Positions 15,921 to 24,950 of a stretch of 50,486 nucleotides of DNA are shown one piece after another. The position numbers were made by a program, and so were the translations under genes. Source of the stretch: Marvinbryantia formatexigens. GTDB lineage: Bacteria > Bacillota > Clostridia > Oscillospirales > Ruminococcaceae. Position 1 is the first letter of the stretch. Each line of letters starts with the position of its first letter. Where the stretch lies: assembly GCA_021771035.1 (NCBI GenBank), contig JAETPU010000021.1, positions 1-50,486 on the forward strand, in the 5' to 3' direction. Below the pieces are notes generated by a model. It ran no database searches. It was not told where the DNA came from and was given only the letters and a program-made list of their open reading frames with translations.

Positions 15921-16136
15921 ATGGCATTAAGCGATAGGATTAGAATTTTGCTTATTAAAAGGGGGAACATATCAGAAGCGGAACTTGCCCGCCGTCTAGG
16001 AATCAGTCCCCAAAATCTCAACAACAAAATGAAGCGGGATAATTTTAGCGAAAAAGACTTAAAAGAAATCACCCGTGCTTTGGATTGCACTCTTACCATC
16101 TCTTTTAGGCTTAACGATACCGGCGAAGAAGTATAG
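15921..16136 (+). CDS. Cro/CI-type helix-turn-helix protein
   Basis: A 71-residue DNA-binding protein with a clear HTH (ISEAELARRLGISPQNLNNKM, about residues 17-37) and a short C-terminal strand region (CTLTISFRLND) that could mediate dimers. The ATG at 15921 follows CAGGGGGTG. It has its own promoter and terminator and is divergent from two tiny genes. It is too far from the immunity region at 44 kb to be Cro of this phage. I infer a local regulator of the accessory module beside attL. Confidence 0.8.
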   Translation: MALSDRIRILLIKRGNISEAELARRLGISPQNLNNKMKRDNFSEKDLKEITRALDCTLTISFRLNDTGEEV

Positions 16137-16163
16137 CGTCTATAATATACCTGCCAACATCAA

Positions 16164-16202
16164 AAAAGGCGGAGCCGTCCGATATGGATAGCTCCGCCTT
16201 TT
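16164..16202 (+). terminator. Terminator between HTH gene and endolysin
   Basis: AAAAGGCGGAGC (16164-16175) pairs with GCTCCGCCTTTT (16191-16202), a 12-bp stem. A run of A before it lets it also stop the late minus-strand operon after the endolysin. Confidence 0.88.
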
Positions 16203-16218
16203 GGTTAAGTATATACAA

Positions 16219-16809
16219 TTACTGGATTTTGGGGATCTGCGCATCCCTGGGATCCACCCAATTTGTGCCGTTGACTGCTGCGATGGACTGCCGATCCGGC
16301 GCGCTCACTTTACAGTGTAGCACTCTACGCGGGTCAATAGTGGTATCCTTTGCCCCTCGCCGACCTCTCTTAAGTAAATTGCTGTTTCCGGATAGGGTGG
16401 GCGTATAGCAAGGATACTGGGTATCCTTGTCAATCTCCAGATGCAGATGGATCCCGTCAACGTGTGTACCGGTGCTGCCGATGATACCCACCACGGTGTC
16501 CTTGGTAACAGCCTGTCCCTTTTTTACGCGGATAGATGCCAGGTGGTAGTACCTTACAATCACATCATAGCTGCCGCCATAGACATGATCTGCTACATCG
16601 TTGTATCTGATAACAACTACATTACCGCAGACGTTATCCCATCCGCAGGCCACTACAGTGCCCGTACCAATGGCATATACGGTGCTGTTACCATACATAT
16701 CCATGCCATAATGAGTACGACCATCATAATTGAGGGCATAAGCATTGCCCCACTTATAGGATACCGTTACCTTGCAGTTATTTACCGGTAAAATCAATTT
16801 CTGTGCCAT
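16219..16809 (-). CDS. M23-family endolysin
   Basis: A 196-residue phage lysin, by its M23 fold an endopeptidase that cuts peptidoglycan cross-bridges. All M23 residues are visible: HYGMD (zinc His and Asp, about residue 32), the catalytic YYHL, and HLHLE (zinc). There is no signal peptide, so it depends on the holin. The start ATG at 16809 (MAQKLILPVNN) has GGAGG nine bases upstream, and the holin stop is one base away. It is the last gene of the late operon. Confidence 0.88.
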   Translation of the reverse strand: MAQKLILPVNNCKVTVSYKWGNAYALNYDGRTHYGMDMYGNSTVYAIGTGTVVACGWDNVCGNVVVIRYNDVADHVYGGSYDVIVRYYHLASIRVKKGQAVTKDTVVGIIGSTGTHVDGIHLHLEIDKDTQYPCYTPTLSGNSNLLKRGRRGAKDTTIDPRRVLHCKVSAPDRQSIAAVNGTNWVDPRDAQIPKIQ

Positions 16810-16810
16810 T

Positions 16811-17095
16811 TTACTTTTCCTCCGTTTCATTTTTTGAATCCTTGATGAGCTGTCTAAAAGCCTCAAATAATCCCGTAGATGCAAGGCCGGAAAACAATCC
16901 TGCCAAGATTACGGCCGCATCAATATGGCCCCAATACATAATCAGCGCCAGGCCTACGCCCAGCACGGCGTTGATAGTGGGGATCCATTTGTTATCCACA
17001 TCATCAACCCACTTTTTAACCACAAAGCCCACACAAAGACAAATCCCGGCGATCACCGGGATGAAATATTCTTGTAAAAATTCTAAACTCTCCAT
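16811..17095 (-). CDS. Phage holin
   Basis: A 94-residue membrane protein with hydrophobic segments at about residues 10-26 (FIPVIAGICLCVGFVV) and 42-75, a Lys/Asp-rich link (KKWVDDVDNKWIP) and a charged C-terminus (KDSKNETEEK). Size, topology and position just before the endolysin identify it as the holin that opens the membrane at lysis; it resembles holin superfamily V (Hol44-type). Its start overlaps the preceding gene by 13 bp. Confidence 0.8.
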   Translation of the reverse strand: MESLEFLQEYFIPVIAGICLCVGFVVKKWVDDVDNKWIPTINAVLGVGLALIMYWGHIDAAVILAGLFSGLASTGLFEAFRQLIKDSKNETEEK

Positions 17096-17403
17096 GCTTT
17101 TTCTTCCCCTTTCTTTTTAAGATGCAAATTTCCGATTTCCTCGTTCATTTTCTCCACCATACCATTCCCGCCAAGATCATGGTATGCCTGGTACATCTCG
17201 CAAAAGTTTTCGTAGGCATAGGAGGGGATTTCGCCTAATCTCATATACCGGTTATGATACTCTATCAGTTGTACCCGCAATAGGAGCATAGTCCCCCGAC
17301 TGTTAGCATCCCGATCCTGTTTTTGCCGCTTGAGTAGCCATACAATGTACCCAAGCAAGATGGGCAACGCAATGGTGTAAGTTTGCAATAGCATTTGTTC
17401 CAA
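17083..17403 (-). CDS. Membrane-anchored phage protein next to the holin
   Basis: A 106-residue protein with one N-terminal membrane helix (TYTIALPILLGYIVWLL, about residues 8-24), then a basic, helical cytoplasmic part. The start is probably TTG at 17403, with AAGGGG upstream; the ATG three codons later lacks a site. Position between tail genes and holin suggests a lysis accessory (a second holin component or holin regulator), but this is only context. Confidence 0.6.
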   Translation of the reverse strand: MEQMLLQTYTIALPILLGYIVWLLKRQKQDRDANSRGTMLLLRVQLIEYHNRYMRLGEIPSYAYENFCEMYQAYHDLGGNGMVEKMNEEIGNLHLKKKGEEKAWRV

Positions 17404-17418
17404 CGGTCAGTCATCCCC

Positions 17419-17688
17419 TTACTTGTGATCCATCCTCTCGGACGTCAAACTATCAATCTGGGCCTGCAGGGCAGCCACCTGCTGCCGCAGCAGCTCCAAT
17501 TCGCTGGGGCCAGCCTCAGGCTCCTTCCCTCGGTTTTCCAGCCATTCTTGATACATTTCCTCTCCTGTTTTCTGGATGGCTCCATCCTCACCGGTGAGCG
17601 GTGTAAAAATTGTTCCGTCCTCACTGAGATAACAAGCATCCCAGAGCGCCTCGGGGATGTTTGCTTGCGCAAGTTTTTCCATTTCCAC
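17419..17688 (-). CDS. Small phage tail-region protein
   Basis: An 89-residue acidic protein with a C-terminal coiled-coil pattern (SELELLRQQVAALQAQIDSL). It is the type of small gene often found between tail fibre and lysis genes. Start GTG at 17688 with AGAGGTGA upstream, or the ATG two codons later. Function unknown. Confidence 0.6.
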   Translation of the reverse strand: MEMEKLAQANIPEALWDACYLSEDGTIFTPLTGEDGAIQKTGEEMYQEWLENRGKEPEAGPSELELLRQQVAALQAQIDSLTSERMDHK

Positions 17689-17702
17689 AGTCCATCACCT
17701 CT

Positions 17703-19124
17703 CTAATGTGTTGCCACATAACTGGTATTAAGCAAAACCTCTGTAAATTTGTCATATAGCATTACCTCACCGCTCCACCAACGGATCCACCCCAAATCCC
17801 TATCAGAGTTAAAAAATCCGATTGTCCCCTCGGGGCGATATCCCTCCGGAATAATAAATGGCGTACTAGAGGATGCGGATGTATTGCTCAGTGAGCAGTT
17901 GAGCGTCACAATATTGCCGGATTTTGCAACGGAGAGATTGCCTTCTTCCATTTTTTCCCACCCATTTAAGAGTGTGGGTACTACAATACTGTTTTCTGTA
18001 CCAGGTGGGGAATAGGTGGCATATTGACTGCCATAGTTCACCTTAGCCCATTGGATCATAACCTCTTGGCCTTTAGCGACATAAAAGGAAAATGTCACTT
18101 GCCCAGTATTTTCTGGGATAACGAACGTAGCCGTGTGTACCTGCCAGTTAGCACTGTTGCAAACTTTGCTTTCAGACGCTTCTCCATATTTGCCGGGAGC
18201 AATACGCATCGTAAAATCACCTTTTGCCAGACAAGACATCGTAACCCGTATTCCAATCCCGCCATTACTACGCCAAAACTTAGAGGGATTAACCGCTTGC
18301 TGTAAAGTACAAGTGCCAGTTGTGCCGCCCGTCAGCGTCATATGACCGCCCGGGCTTATGGCAGCTTTACTACCTCCGGAACTATAAAAAATCCATCTGT
18401 CTACCAAATACGTACCGGTTTCCGTGGTTGAGGTACTGCTGCCTGATTTTACAGTAAAATCAGGGTTGGCGAGTAAGTTGGCGCTCCCCGGCACGCTAAT
18501 CAAATCGCTGTAGGTTAGCGGCCCCGAAAATCCCCCGGGTGCGGTCACTTTACCCGTTGCACCGATTGATACAGTTTTCCGGCTGCCGATGGTCTGGCAA
18601 TTAGTTGTAAGGATAATGTCCGTGTCTGATGCCAAATAGAGCTTTTCTGTGGTATCCGCTTCCCCTTCCCCTATCAGGGCATCTCTGAGATTTTCCGCGG
18701 CCTCGCCGCCGCCGATGATGGTGCGGCCCCCGGCTTGGACTACCAATCCATTCCCGTTTGCATCTCCCTCGTATAGCTTGATAGGGGTATCGGTGCGCAC
18801 CCCCTTTTTTATTTTCAAATCGCCGGTCATGGTCCCTCCGGCAGTTTGCAGATATCCCGACGCAGCAATTCCTCCCAATTTCTCGCTATTCAGGGAGGTT
18901 TTTGCCTTGTCGCCGGAAAAATATCCCTCCAAGGTTTGTGCCTCCTGGGCGATCCTCTCCTCCAAATCATTCATCGTGGCGGCGGAAAAGGCATCTCCCT
19001 CCTCCAAAATGTTGCCTTCGTCCCGCTGGACGTCAAAGACATCCGGCTCCTGCACTGTAATCAATTTACGGCGTGTGGGGTATTCGCTCACCCGGTTTTT
19101 CCATGTTTTTTTTGCAAACGGCAT
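17703..19124 (-). CDS. Tail fibre / receptor-binding protein
   Basis: A 473-residue protein rich in Gly, Ser, Thr and Asn. The N-terminal ~100 residues include the fibre-type phrase LQTAGGTMTGDLKIKKG. A central part (about 215-370) looks like a carbohydrate-binding jelly roll (ANLLANPDF, then a WxVHTATF-type strand pattern), and the C-terminus is a compact beta domain. The last position in the tail operon and the composition point to host recognition. It starts at ATG 19124, overlapping the previous stop by one base (TAATG), with a GGAGGG site. Confidence 0.75.
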   Translation of the reverse strand: MPFAKKTWKNRVSEYPTRRKLITVQEPDVFDVQRDEGNILEEGDAFSAATMNDLEERIAQEAQTLEGYFSGDKAKTSLNSEKLGGIAASGYLQTAGGTMTGDLKIKKGVRTDTPIKLYEGDANGNGLVVQAGGRTIIGGGEAAENLRDALIGEGEADTTEKLYLASDTDIILTTNCQTIGSRKTVSIGATGKVTAPGGFSGPLTYSDLISVPGSANLLANPDFTVKSGSSTSTTETGTYLVDRWIFYSSGGSKAAISPGGHMTLTGGTTGTCTLQQAVNPSKFWRSNGGIGIRVTMSCLAKGDFTMRIAPGKYGEASESKVCNSANWQVHTATFVIPENTGQVTFSFYVAKGQEVMIQWAKVNYGSQYATYSPPGTENSIVVPTLLNGWEKMEEGNLSVAKSGNIVTLNCSLSNTSASSSTPFIIPEGYRPEGTIGFFNSDRDLGWIRWWSGEVMLYDKFTEVLLNTSYVATH

Positions 19125-19519
19125 TATATCCCTCCTATTTCACCGGCATAAAACTCTCCGGCATACGCATAGGCCTGTTGATTTTTCGCATATAGGTCGT
19201 ACAGCTCCCATGCAAAGCGCTCTAGGTCATTGATTTTTGCAAAGGTGTTGATTGGGTGTCCGGGCAGCGCGGGGGCATCCTGGCGGATATAATAGGCGGC
19301 TGCCAACTCCTCCAAATTATCAACCATCCGCTGCAAATCTGATTGGAGCACCCGATCTCCGATACTCCAATCCTTGGACTGGATTGCCACGCCAAGCTCC
19401 TGCGCCAGGATCCGGCAGTTGTCCTCGATCCGGTTACAATCTGCGGCGGTCAAAAAAGCCTTGGGCGTGCGGTTGAGGATATCGTCCTGGGTACGGTCGT
19501 AGATCGCCAAAAACTCCAT
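19124..19519 (-). CDS. Phage tail protein, fibre-adjacent
   Basis: A 131-residue helical protein of the baseplate/fibre region with no named domain that I recognise. Its C-terminus, YAGEFYAGEIGGI, closely matches the C-terminus of the preceding tail-hub protein (YTGEFYAGERIGVI). It starts at the ATG at 19519 that overlaps the upstream TGA (TGATG), so translation is coupled. It probably links the hub and the fibre. Confidence 0.6.
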   Translation of the reverse strand: MEFLAIYDRTQDDILNRTPKAFLTAADCNRIEDNCRILAQELGVAIQSKDWSIGDRVLQSDLQRMVDNLEELAAAYYIRQDAPALPGHPINTFAKINDLERFAWELYDLYAKNQQAYAYAGEFYAGEIGGI

Positions 19520-21246
19520 CAAATCACCCCGATCCTCTCGCCAGCGTAAAACTCGCCGGTGTAGTCTGTAATCAGCAGAGATTTGCCATCACTCACCAGA
19601 GTGGCATTGGCAACCATGCCGCCGGTCAGATCCAACTCCATAGATAATATGGTGTACATTTGATAGTCTCCGGTGATAGACTGCACCGCCACCATCTCCC
19701 CGGCAGACTCATCGTAGGGGAGATATTGCACCTGTAGCTGGTATCGCTTGGCATAGTGCTCCAAAAGCCTCTGGCAGGCGTCCTGGGCGTTATCCAGCGT
19801 CACCAGCGTGGCCTTGTCCACCTTTTTGACATTACTCCGGCTGCCCGAGACCCGGGCGGCTGATTGTGTCACGGTCAGTACACTGTCCGTATACTTTTTG
19901 CCCGTCAGTACGACCTCCTGGGTATCCCCGGTGACTCGCAGCGTCAAGGCGTTGGCGCAGGAAGGCCCCACAGGTGCGGCGGATACTTCCGCCGCCGGAG
20001 CATCAAATTCCACCGTATGGATGCCGCCGGTAAGAGCGCCTTTCCAAATTTCCTCGGCTGCCTGGGATTTGGCGTAGCTGTGCGCTGTAACCTCCACACC
20101 AGACACCGCCTCCAGCAGTTGGATAGTAGATCCCTCAAACTGTTGGTCTATGCGGATCATGCGTCCATACTTGCGGGGCAGGCTGTGGATACGGATAGTA
20201 TTGGAGCGGTTGTCCTCCACGATGGCCCCAAGCGCAAAGGCAACTTGCTGCAGCGCCTCCCGGCAGGTGCAGATGGGCACCCAACCGGATACCGGCACCA
20301 ACCGCAGCGGCTCCTCCACCTGGTAATCCTCGACTCCGGCAGCGTCCATAATATCCGCAATCAGCTGGCCCGCCGGATACTGGGCGTAGATATCCCCCAA
20401 AAAACCCCTGGAGTCCAATAGCCCGATAGGGCTTTGCGCAGTAAATCGTCCAATATCATTGTCGCTGCTCTCCCAGGTGGACAGATAAAAGGAGCCCATG
20501 GGGATGCGCTCTCCTGTATCCAATACCTGTACCACCGTAACCCGCTGGGACTCCTGGAGATACTGCATAACCCCAGTAGGGCTCATCACGTTGTACTCTC
20601 CCGCGCCGTAAAGCGTAAAATCCAGAGTATTGATGGAGAGCTGCGAGGAGATGGGATCCACCTCCTCCACGATTTTTGCCTCCACAAGCGATTGCCCAGA
20701 GTCCCAAGCACGGCGCTGCCCAAAATCTACGCGGTTGAGTTTGACATATCGGTGCGGCTTGGCCTTGAGTACCGTCAACACAACTTGCCCATAGTTTTCA
20801 ACGTTTGCCCGGCAAAAATATTCCAGGCTGTCCGGCTGATAGGTATCAGTGTAGATTGTGGCGCCCTCTCTGGTTTTCCACTCTAATTTGATTTGCAGTG
20901 GATAATCCTCCGCAAAGGTTAGGGTGAGCCCGGGCCCGGTATGGATCTCTGTCCCCATAACCCGGATAAGCAGCTGGGGAGGGGATGCAAAATCCCCATT
21001 GGCATCGGACAGGCTTTGACTCCACCAACCGATCCCGTCCTCAAATTTTGAAAAATCATCGGGGAACGGCTGACAACTGCCATCCAGAAGGAAAAAGTCC
21101 TCCTCCAAAGTGGCATACTTTACAAAATCCCAACCGTCCTCCCGCAGCTGCTCCAGGTTGCTGATGCTTTGCGCGTCGGAGGAGCTGTATACACTCTTTT
21201 GGCGGGCCAGGGTATCAAAAATTTCTAGCGTCAAAATTGTGTCCAT
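19519..21246 (-). CDS. Tail hub / baseplate protein
   Basis: A 575-residue structural protein after the tape measure and the small distal tail protein, the position of Tal/gp27-like hub proteins in siphophages. Beta-rich, with conserved-looking stretches such as ESQRVTVVQVLDTGERIPMG and YPAGQLIADIMDAAG that fit a gp27-like fold (inferred). Start ATG at 21246, ribosome site formed by the last codons of the upstream gene (CCAGGAGG). There is no lysozyme or peptidase domain. Confidence 0.7.
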   Translation of the reverse strand: MDTILTLEIFDTLARQKSVYSSSDAQSISNLEQLREDGWDFVKYATLEEDFFLLDGSCQPFPDDFSKFEDGIGWWSQSLSDANGDFASPPQLLIRVMGTEIHTGPGLTLTFAEDYPLQIKLEWKTREGATIYTDTYQPDSLEYFCRANVENYGQVVLTVLKAKPHRYVKLNRVDFGQRRAWDSGQSLVEAKIVEEVDPISSQLSINTLDFTLYGAGEYNVMSPTGVMQYLQESQRVTVVQVLDTGERIPMGSFYLSTWESSDNDIGRFTAQSPIGLLDSRGFLGDIYAQYPAGQLIADIMDAAGVEDYQVEEPLRLVPVSGWVPICTCREALQQVAFALGAIVEDNRSNTIRIHSLPRKYGRMIRIDQQFEGSTIQLLEAVSGVEVTAHSYAKSQAAEEIWKGALTGGIHTVEFDAPAAEVSAAPVGPSCANALTLRVTGDTQEVVLTGKKYTDSVLTVTQSAARVSGSRSNVKKVDKATLVTLDNAQDACQRLLEHYAKRYQLQVQYLPYDESAGEMVAVQSITGDYQMYTILSMELDLTGGMVANATLVSDGKSLLITDYTGEFYAGERIGVI

Positions 21247-21248
21247 TG

Positions 21249-21617
21249 CTACCTCCTGGCAGGGGATTGGGCGATAAAGTTGACGGTGAGCCCCTTAAAC
21301 AAGCTGGTATTCCCGTCTAGCCTCACCAACTCGTCCCCTATATTGGAAAAATACGCGCGAAAGGTATAGGCGCCTCGGATGTCCGGTACCGTGACCATGT
21401 GAAACTCCGTGGGCTCTGTGAGTTTGTCCCATAGCCGCTGGTATTCGCCCGGGTCGATGCCCGGGCCAAACTGCAGCTCGTAGTTGTAAAACACACCAAT
21501 TACCTTGCGCAGCAATACCCCGGAGGGATTGCGGTTTGCATATTTGTCCAGCACCTCCGCCTTGCGCTTGAGGCTGATAACGTCCACGTCAAATTCCTGG
21601 GAATCAATAACAATCAA
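21249..21617 (-). CDS. Small tail-tip protein (distal-tail position)
   Basis: A 122-residue beta-rich protein between tape measure and hub, where the distal tail (Dit-like) protein normally lies, although it is shorter than classical Dit. Contains FGPGIDPGEYQRLWDKL. The start is TTG at 21617 with AAGGAGG nine bases upstream. Role inferred from order. Confidence 0.6.
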   Translation of the reverse strand: MIVIDSQEFDVDVISLKRKAEVLDKYANRNPSGVLLRKVIGVFYNYELQFGPGIDPGEYQRLWDKLTEPTEFHMVTVPDIRGAYTFRAYFSNIGDELVRLDGNTSLFKGLTVNFIAQSPARR

Positions 21618-21631
21618 ATCGCACCGCCTCC

Positions 21632-24556
21632 TTATCCGTGTACCAAATTGGTGCCCATCCGGTTTCTTTCTCTTTCTGCATATGGCTCCAGCAGCCGCAC
21701 AATCGTCCTGCCGTCAAGATTGACAGATAGGCTCATGGCCTGCAAAACCCGCAGGATATCCATGAGCACAGCCAGGATCTCGGGGGATTTGTCTCCAAAA
21801 CCGCCGGAACGGTCGGTCAATTCCTGCGCCAGCTGGGAGATCCATCCGGTATTGTTTTCTAACGGCATGACGGCCTCGCGGCCCCGCTCGCCCACCATAC
21901 TGAGGGTAGGCTGATCCACAATACCGCCCTTTGCCAGCTCCGGGATTTTGGGGATATTAAAGCCAAAACCTTTTCCGCCGATGAGCGGCACCCAATCCGG
22001 GATATCAAAATGGATCTTGTTGAGCCCGCCAATCAAAGCGTTAAGGGCCTTGATAATCATGTTGACCGGGAATTTGACGATAGAGACCAACGAATCCCAA
22101 ACTCCACCAAAGATATCTTTGATTCCGTTCCAGGCCTTTTCCCAGTTTCCGGTAAAAATGCCAGTGATAAAATCAATGATCCCGCCTAAAATATCAAAAA
22201 TGCCCCCGGCGACATCTGAGATTGTCCCAAACAGCGTGCCAATGACATCTCCGATATAGCCGATGACATACGATACCGGCGGGCCCAGGGTCTCGACAAA
22301 CCACTTGACGATGGGAGCGATAAACTGGTTGTAGATCTCCATGGCGCCGTTTGCCAGCTTGGCGACAAACTCGCCGATTTTGGACACCAACGGCTTGAGG
22401 TGGTTATCCCACAATTTTTTGATGACATCAAAAATTTTGTCAAACGTTGGCTTTAAAAAGCTGTTCCAGACGGTCAAAAAGAGATTTTTAATCGTCTCTA
22501 TAGTCTTTTTGATGTTGTCCGCCGTGGTTTTTCCGTATCGCTCCCACAAATCTTGGATAATCCGGAATACGTCTAAAATGATGCCGGAAATCAGCATCAT
22601 AATCGGACGCACGACGCCGTTCCACAGGGTGTCAAAACCGGTTTTCAGGGCGTTAAACCAGACCTCAAAAATTCCGCAGCCCTCGATAAACGCATCGGAC
22701 ATCATGGGCAGTCCATCTCGTACAAACCAGTCAACTAAGGGCTTTAAAGCATCCCATATAGTTTGCGCTCTGGTAACCATCATGTCTGCATAACCGGAAA
22801 AGACTGTGGTCGCCAGCGAAATCCCAGAGGAAACAGCATCCTTGAATCCGGTATTGAACCAGTCCGCCAGGGGCTGAACCCACCCCACGCAATCTGTGCC
22901 GATGGTGGCGAACAGGGCCTTAAACCGCGCGATAGGGGCATCAAATTTATACAGGTTGTCCTTGATGGGATTAAAAACGTAGTCCTTAAAGGTCTGCGCA
23001 ATTCCGCCCCAAACCTGTTTAAACTTGGCTGCCAGTCCCTCGGCTGCCGCGTTTCCCTCGTTGCCCAGGGCGTCAAAGTCCACGCCGGCATCCGCGCCGC
23101 CACCGCCTGCGCCGCCGCTGTCGGAGTCCTGGGGCTGATCCAATACGCTGATTTGGTCAAATCCCGCCAGGGTAGACTGGGCCTCCTTGGCTGCCTTTTT
23201 TGTGCCCTCCGCCTTTTTGGTGACAGTCTGCATCTGCTTGGCGGCAGTCACAGACTGCTTATAGGTCTTGCCAAATAGCGAGGAGATAAAGGAGGCCACC
23301 GCCTTTGCGGCAGTGGCAAGCCCGGAAATCAGGGTATTGAGCAGCGGCATGACGCTCTGCATGATAGGTGCAAACGCCGCGGCTAGATTGCCCTTGAGTG
23401 CATCAAGAGATGCGGCAAACTCATCGTTTTGCATGGCGGCGGTGGAGATTGCCGATTGGATGCCGCGAAAGGCCGCATATAGGCCAGCCATCAAAAAAGT
23501 GCTTTTTAATGCACTCTTGACACTCTTGCCCAGCCCGCCCATGGCTTTACCAATGCCGCTGGACGCGCTTTTGGCGGATTGCTGGCCCTTTTCCATGGCC
23601 TTTTGAGTGGATTTTGCCACTCCATCCATATCGGACGCTGTCTTGGACTTGAGCTCACCAAACAGCGCCTTAGTGCGGGTGACAAAATTGCCCACCTTGC
23701 CGGACATATCGGAGACAGCCTTGCCGACTTTGGTGCTTTTAAACGCATTGGATACCGCCTGGCCTGTCTGCGCAGCCTTTTTTTTGACACTATCCAACGC
23801 CGAGGCAACCTTGGTGGACTCAAACGCGCTGGTATAACCGGCTTTAATATCGGCAAAAACCGCCTGACACTTTGCCTTGAGCCTGTCCAGCTCCGGGGTC
23901 GCGGAAGCCACCGCCTGGGGCATTTGCTTTTCAATTTCAGCCGCCGTTTTGTTGTATGTCTGCTGTAGGGAGATAAGCCGCCCCTGGGCTTCAGTAATAG
24001 CAGCATCCAGTTTTTGTGCCACGCCGCTATCTGCGCCCTGTTCCGCGCTCACGGCATTGTACTGCCCCTGCAAATCCGCCATTTTTTGAGTTTCCTGGCC
24101 TATCCTGCTGCTGATATTGTCCAGTTTTTGATTGAGCAGTTCCAGCGGATCCTCGGATGCCTGGAACATTTTTGACATATCAACCGGAGGGATCTCCGCT
24201 TTTGTTTTACCGATCTTATCGGTATAATCCTCAATATAATCGAGGATTTCCGCAGAGTCGTACTGCATGGCCTTTTTGGGCTTTTCCAGGGCCTGGGACA
24301 GGGTATCCCCGACCTCCCGGGACGCCTGCGCCGCCGGCTGTTTCATGCGGTCAACTGCTCTTTTGATGATGGCGTCCAGGTCATCGTCCATCGTCTCCAG
24401 GGGCTTTTCAATGGCGGAAGAAATGGATTCGCCCACATCAACAAACTGCTTTTGCACATCCCGCTGAGCTTGGGATGCAATGGTATTTAGTTGTTTTCCG
24501 ATGGTATTTTGGATAATCAAATCCAGTGATATCCTACCAACGGAGGTATCGCTCAT
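21632..24556 (-). CDS. Tape measure protein
   Basis: A 974-residue protein, the longest gene of the phage. The first ~330 residues are alpha-helical and coiled-coil rich in Ala, Lys and Gln. A hydrophobic segment near 345-420 includes FLMAGLYAAFRGI and two Ala/Gly-rich helices, a Gly-rich linker follows (SDSGGAGGGGADAG, about 480), then long amphipathic helical repeats with Trp. The C-terminal motif GGIVDQPTLSMVGERGREAV is typical of tape measure proteins of Gram-positive siphophages. It sets tail length. Confidence 0.92.
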   Translation of the reverse strand: MSDTSVGRISLDLIIQNTIGKQLNTIASQAQRDVQKQFVDVGESISSAIEKPLETMDDDLDAIIKRAVDRMKQPAAQASREVGDTLSQALEKPKKAMQYDSAEILDYIEDYTDKIGKTKAEIPPVDMSKMFQASEDPLELLNQKLDNISSRIGQETQKMADLQGQYNAVSAEQGADSGVAQKLDAAITEAQGRLISLQQTYNKTAAEIEKQMPQAVASATPELDRLKAKCQAVFADIKAGYTSAFESTKVASALDSVKKKAAQTGQAVSNAFKSTKVGKAVSDMSGKVGNFVTRTKALFGELKSKTASDMDGVAKSTQKAMEKGQQSAKSASSGIGKAMGGLGKSVKSALKSTFLMAGLYAAFRGIQSAISTAAMQNDEFAASLDALKGNLAAAFAPIMQSVMPLLNTLISGLATAAKAVASFISSLFGKTYKQSVTAAKQMQTVTKKAEGTKKAAKEAQSTLAGFDQISVLDQPQDSDSGGAGGGGADAGVDFDALGNEGNAAAEGLAAKFKQVWGGIAQTFKDYVFNPIKDNLYKFDAPIARFKALFATIGTDCVGWVQPLADWFNTGFKDAVSSGISLATTVFSGYADMMVTRAQTIWDALKPLVDWFVRDGLPMMSDAFIEGCGIFEVWFNALKTGFDTLWNGVVRPIMMLISGIILDVFRIIQDLWERYGKTTADNIKKTIETIKNLFLTVWNSFLKPTFDKIFDVIKKLWDNHLKPLVSKIGEFVAKLANGAMEIYNQFIAPIVKWFVETLGPPVSYVIGYIGDVIGTLFGTISDVAGGIFDILGGIIDFITGIFTGNWEKAWNGIKDIFGGVWDSLVSIVKFPVNMIIKALNALIGGLNKIHFDIPDWVPLIGGKGFGFNIPKIPELAKGGIVDQPTLSMVGERGREAVMPLENNTGWISQLAQELTDRSGGFGDKSPEILAVLMDILRVLQAMSLSVNLDGRTIVRLLEPYAERERNRMGTNLVHG

Positions 24557-24572
24557 GGGCTTTCACTCCCGC

Positions 24573-24950
24573 CTATTTGTTGTTGTTGGATTGAAACATG
24601 ACGGCGAAAGCCTGTTCCAGCGCCCGAAGCTGCTGTTTGTACGCCTGCATCTGCGCAGGGGATTGTACCATCTTCCGGGTGCGGAACTCCTCCCATTCCC
24701 GCCGCAGCGCAAGCTGTGACGGGGACATATTTTTGATGATCTCCTTGTCTTTTTCACATCGGATTGAGACCACCCGGCCCAGTGGAGTATCCTCCATGAG
24801 CCCGCTCACCATTTTAGCCCAGTCACAGTAATGCAAATGCTCCTGCTCGCTGGGCAAAATCCCATACTGCTTGGCAATACTCTGCTCGATTAAAACGCGG
24901 TCGTACTCCAGGTCATACCAATGATCCTCACTGCTGCTCTGGCTCGCCCG
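24573..24950 (-). CDS. Tail assembly chaperone, frameshift extension (Gp15/GT-like)
   Basis: This frame codes for about 125 residues (QYGILPSEQEHLHYCDWAKM...) resembling the C-terminal half of Gp15-type tail proteins, but has no ATG, GTG or TTG in a credible place: the first TTG lies 30 codons in, without a ribosome site. It overlaps the end of the 103-residue chaperone gene in the +1 frame between 24983 and 24931. I infer a G/GT arrangement in which ribosomes shift frame to make a ~220-residue fusion. A likely site is TTT-C at 24954-24951: tRNA-Phe can re-pair from TTT to TTC, five bases after an internal AGGAGG (24965-24960). It could also be expressed separately from the TTG. Confidence 0.65.
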   Translation of the reverse strand, partial: RASQSSSEDHWYDLEYDRVLIEQSIAKQYGILPSEQEHLHYCDWAKMVSGLMEDTPLGRVVSIRCEKDKEIIKNMSPSQLALRREWEEFRTRKMVQSPAQMQAYKQQLRALEQAFAVMFQSNNNK

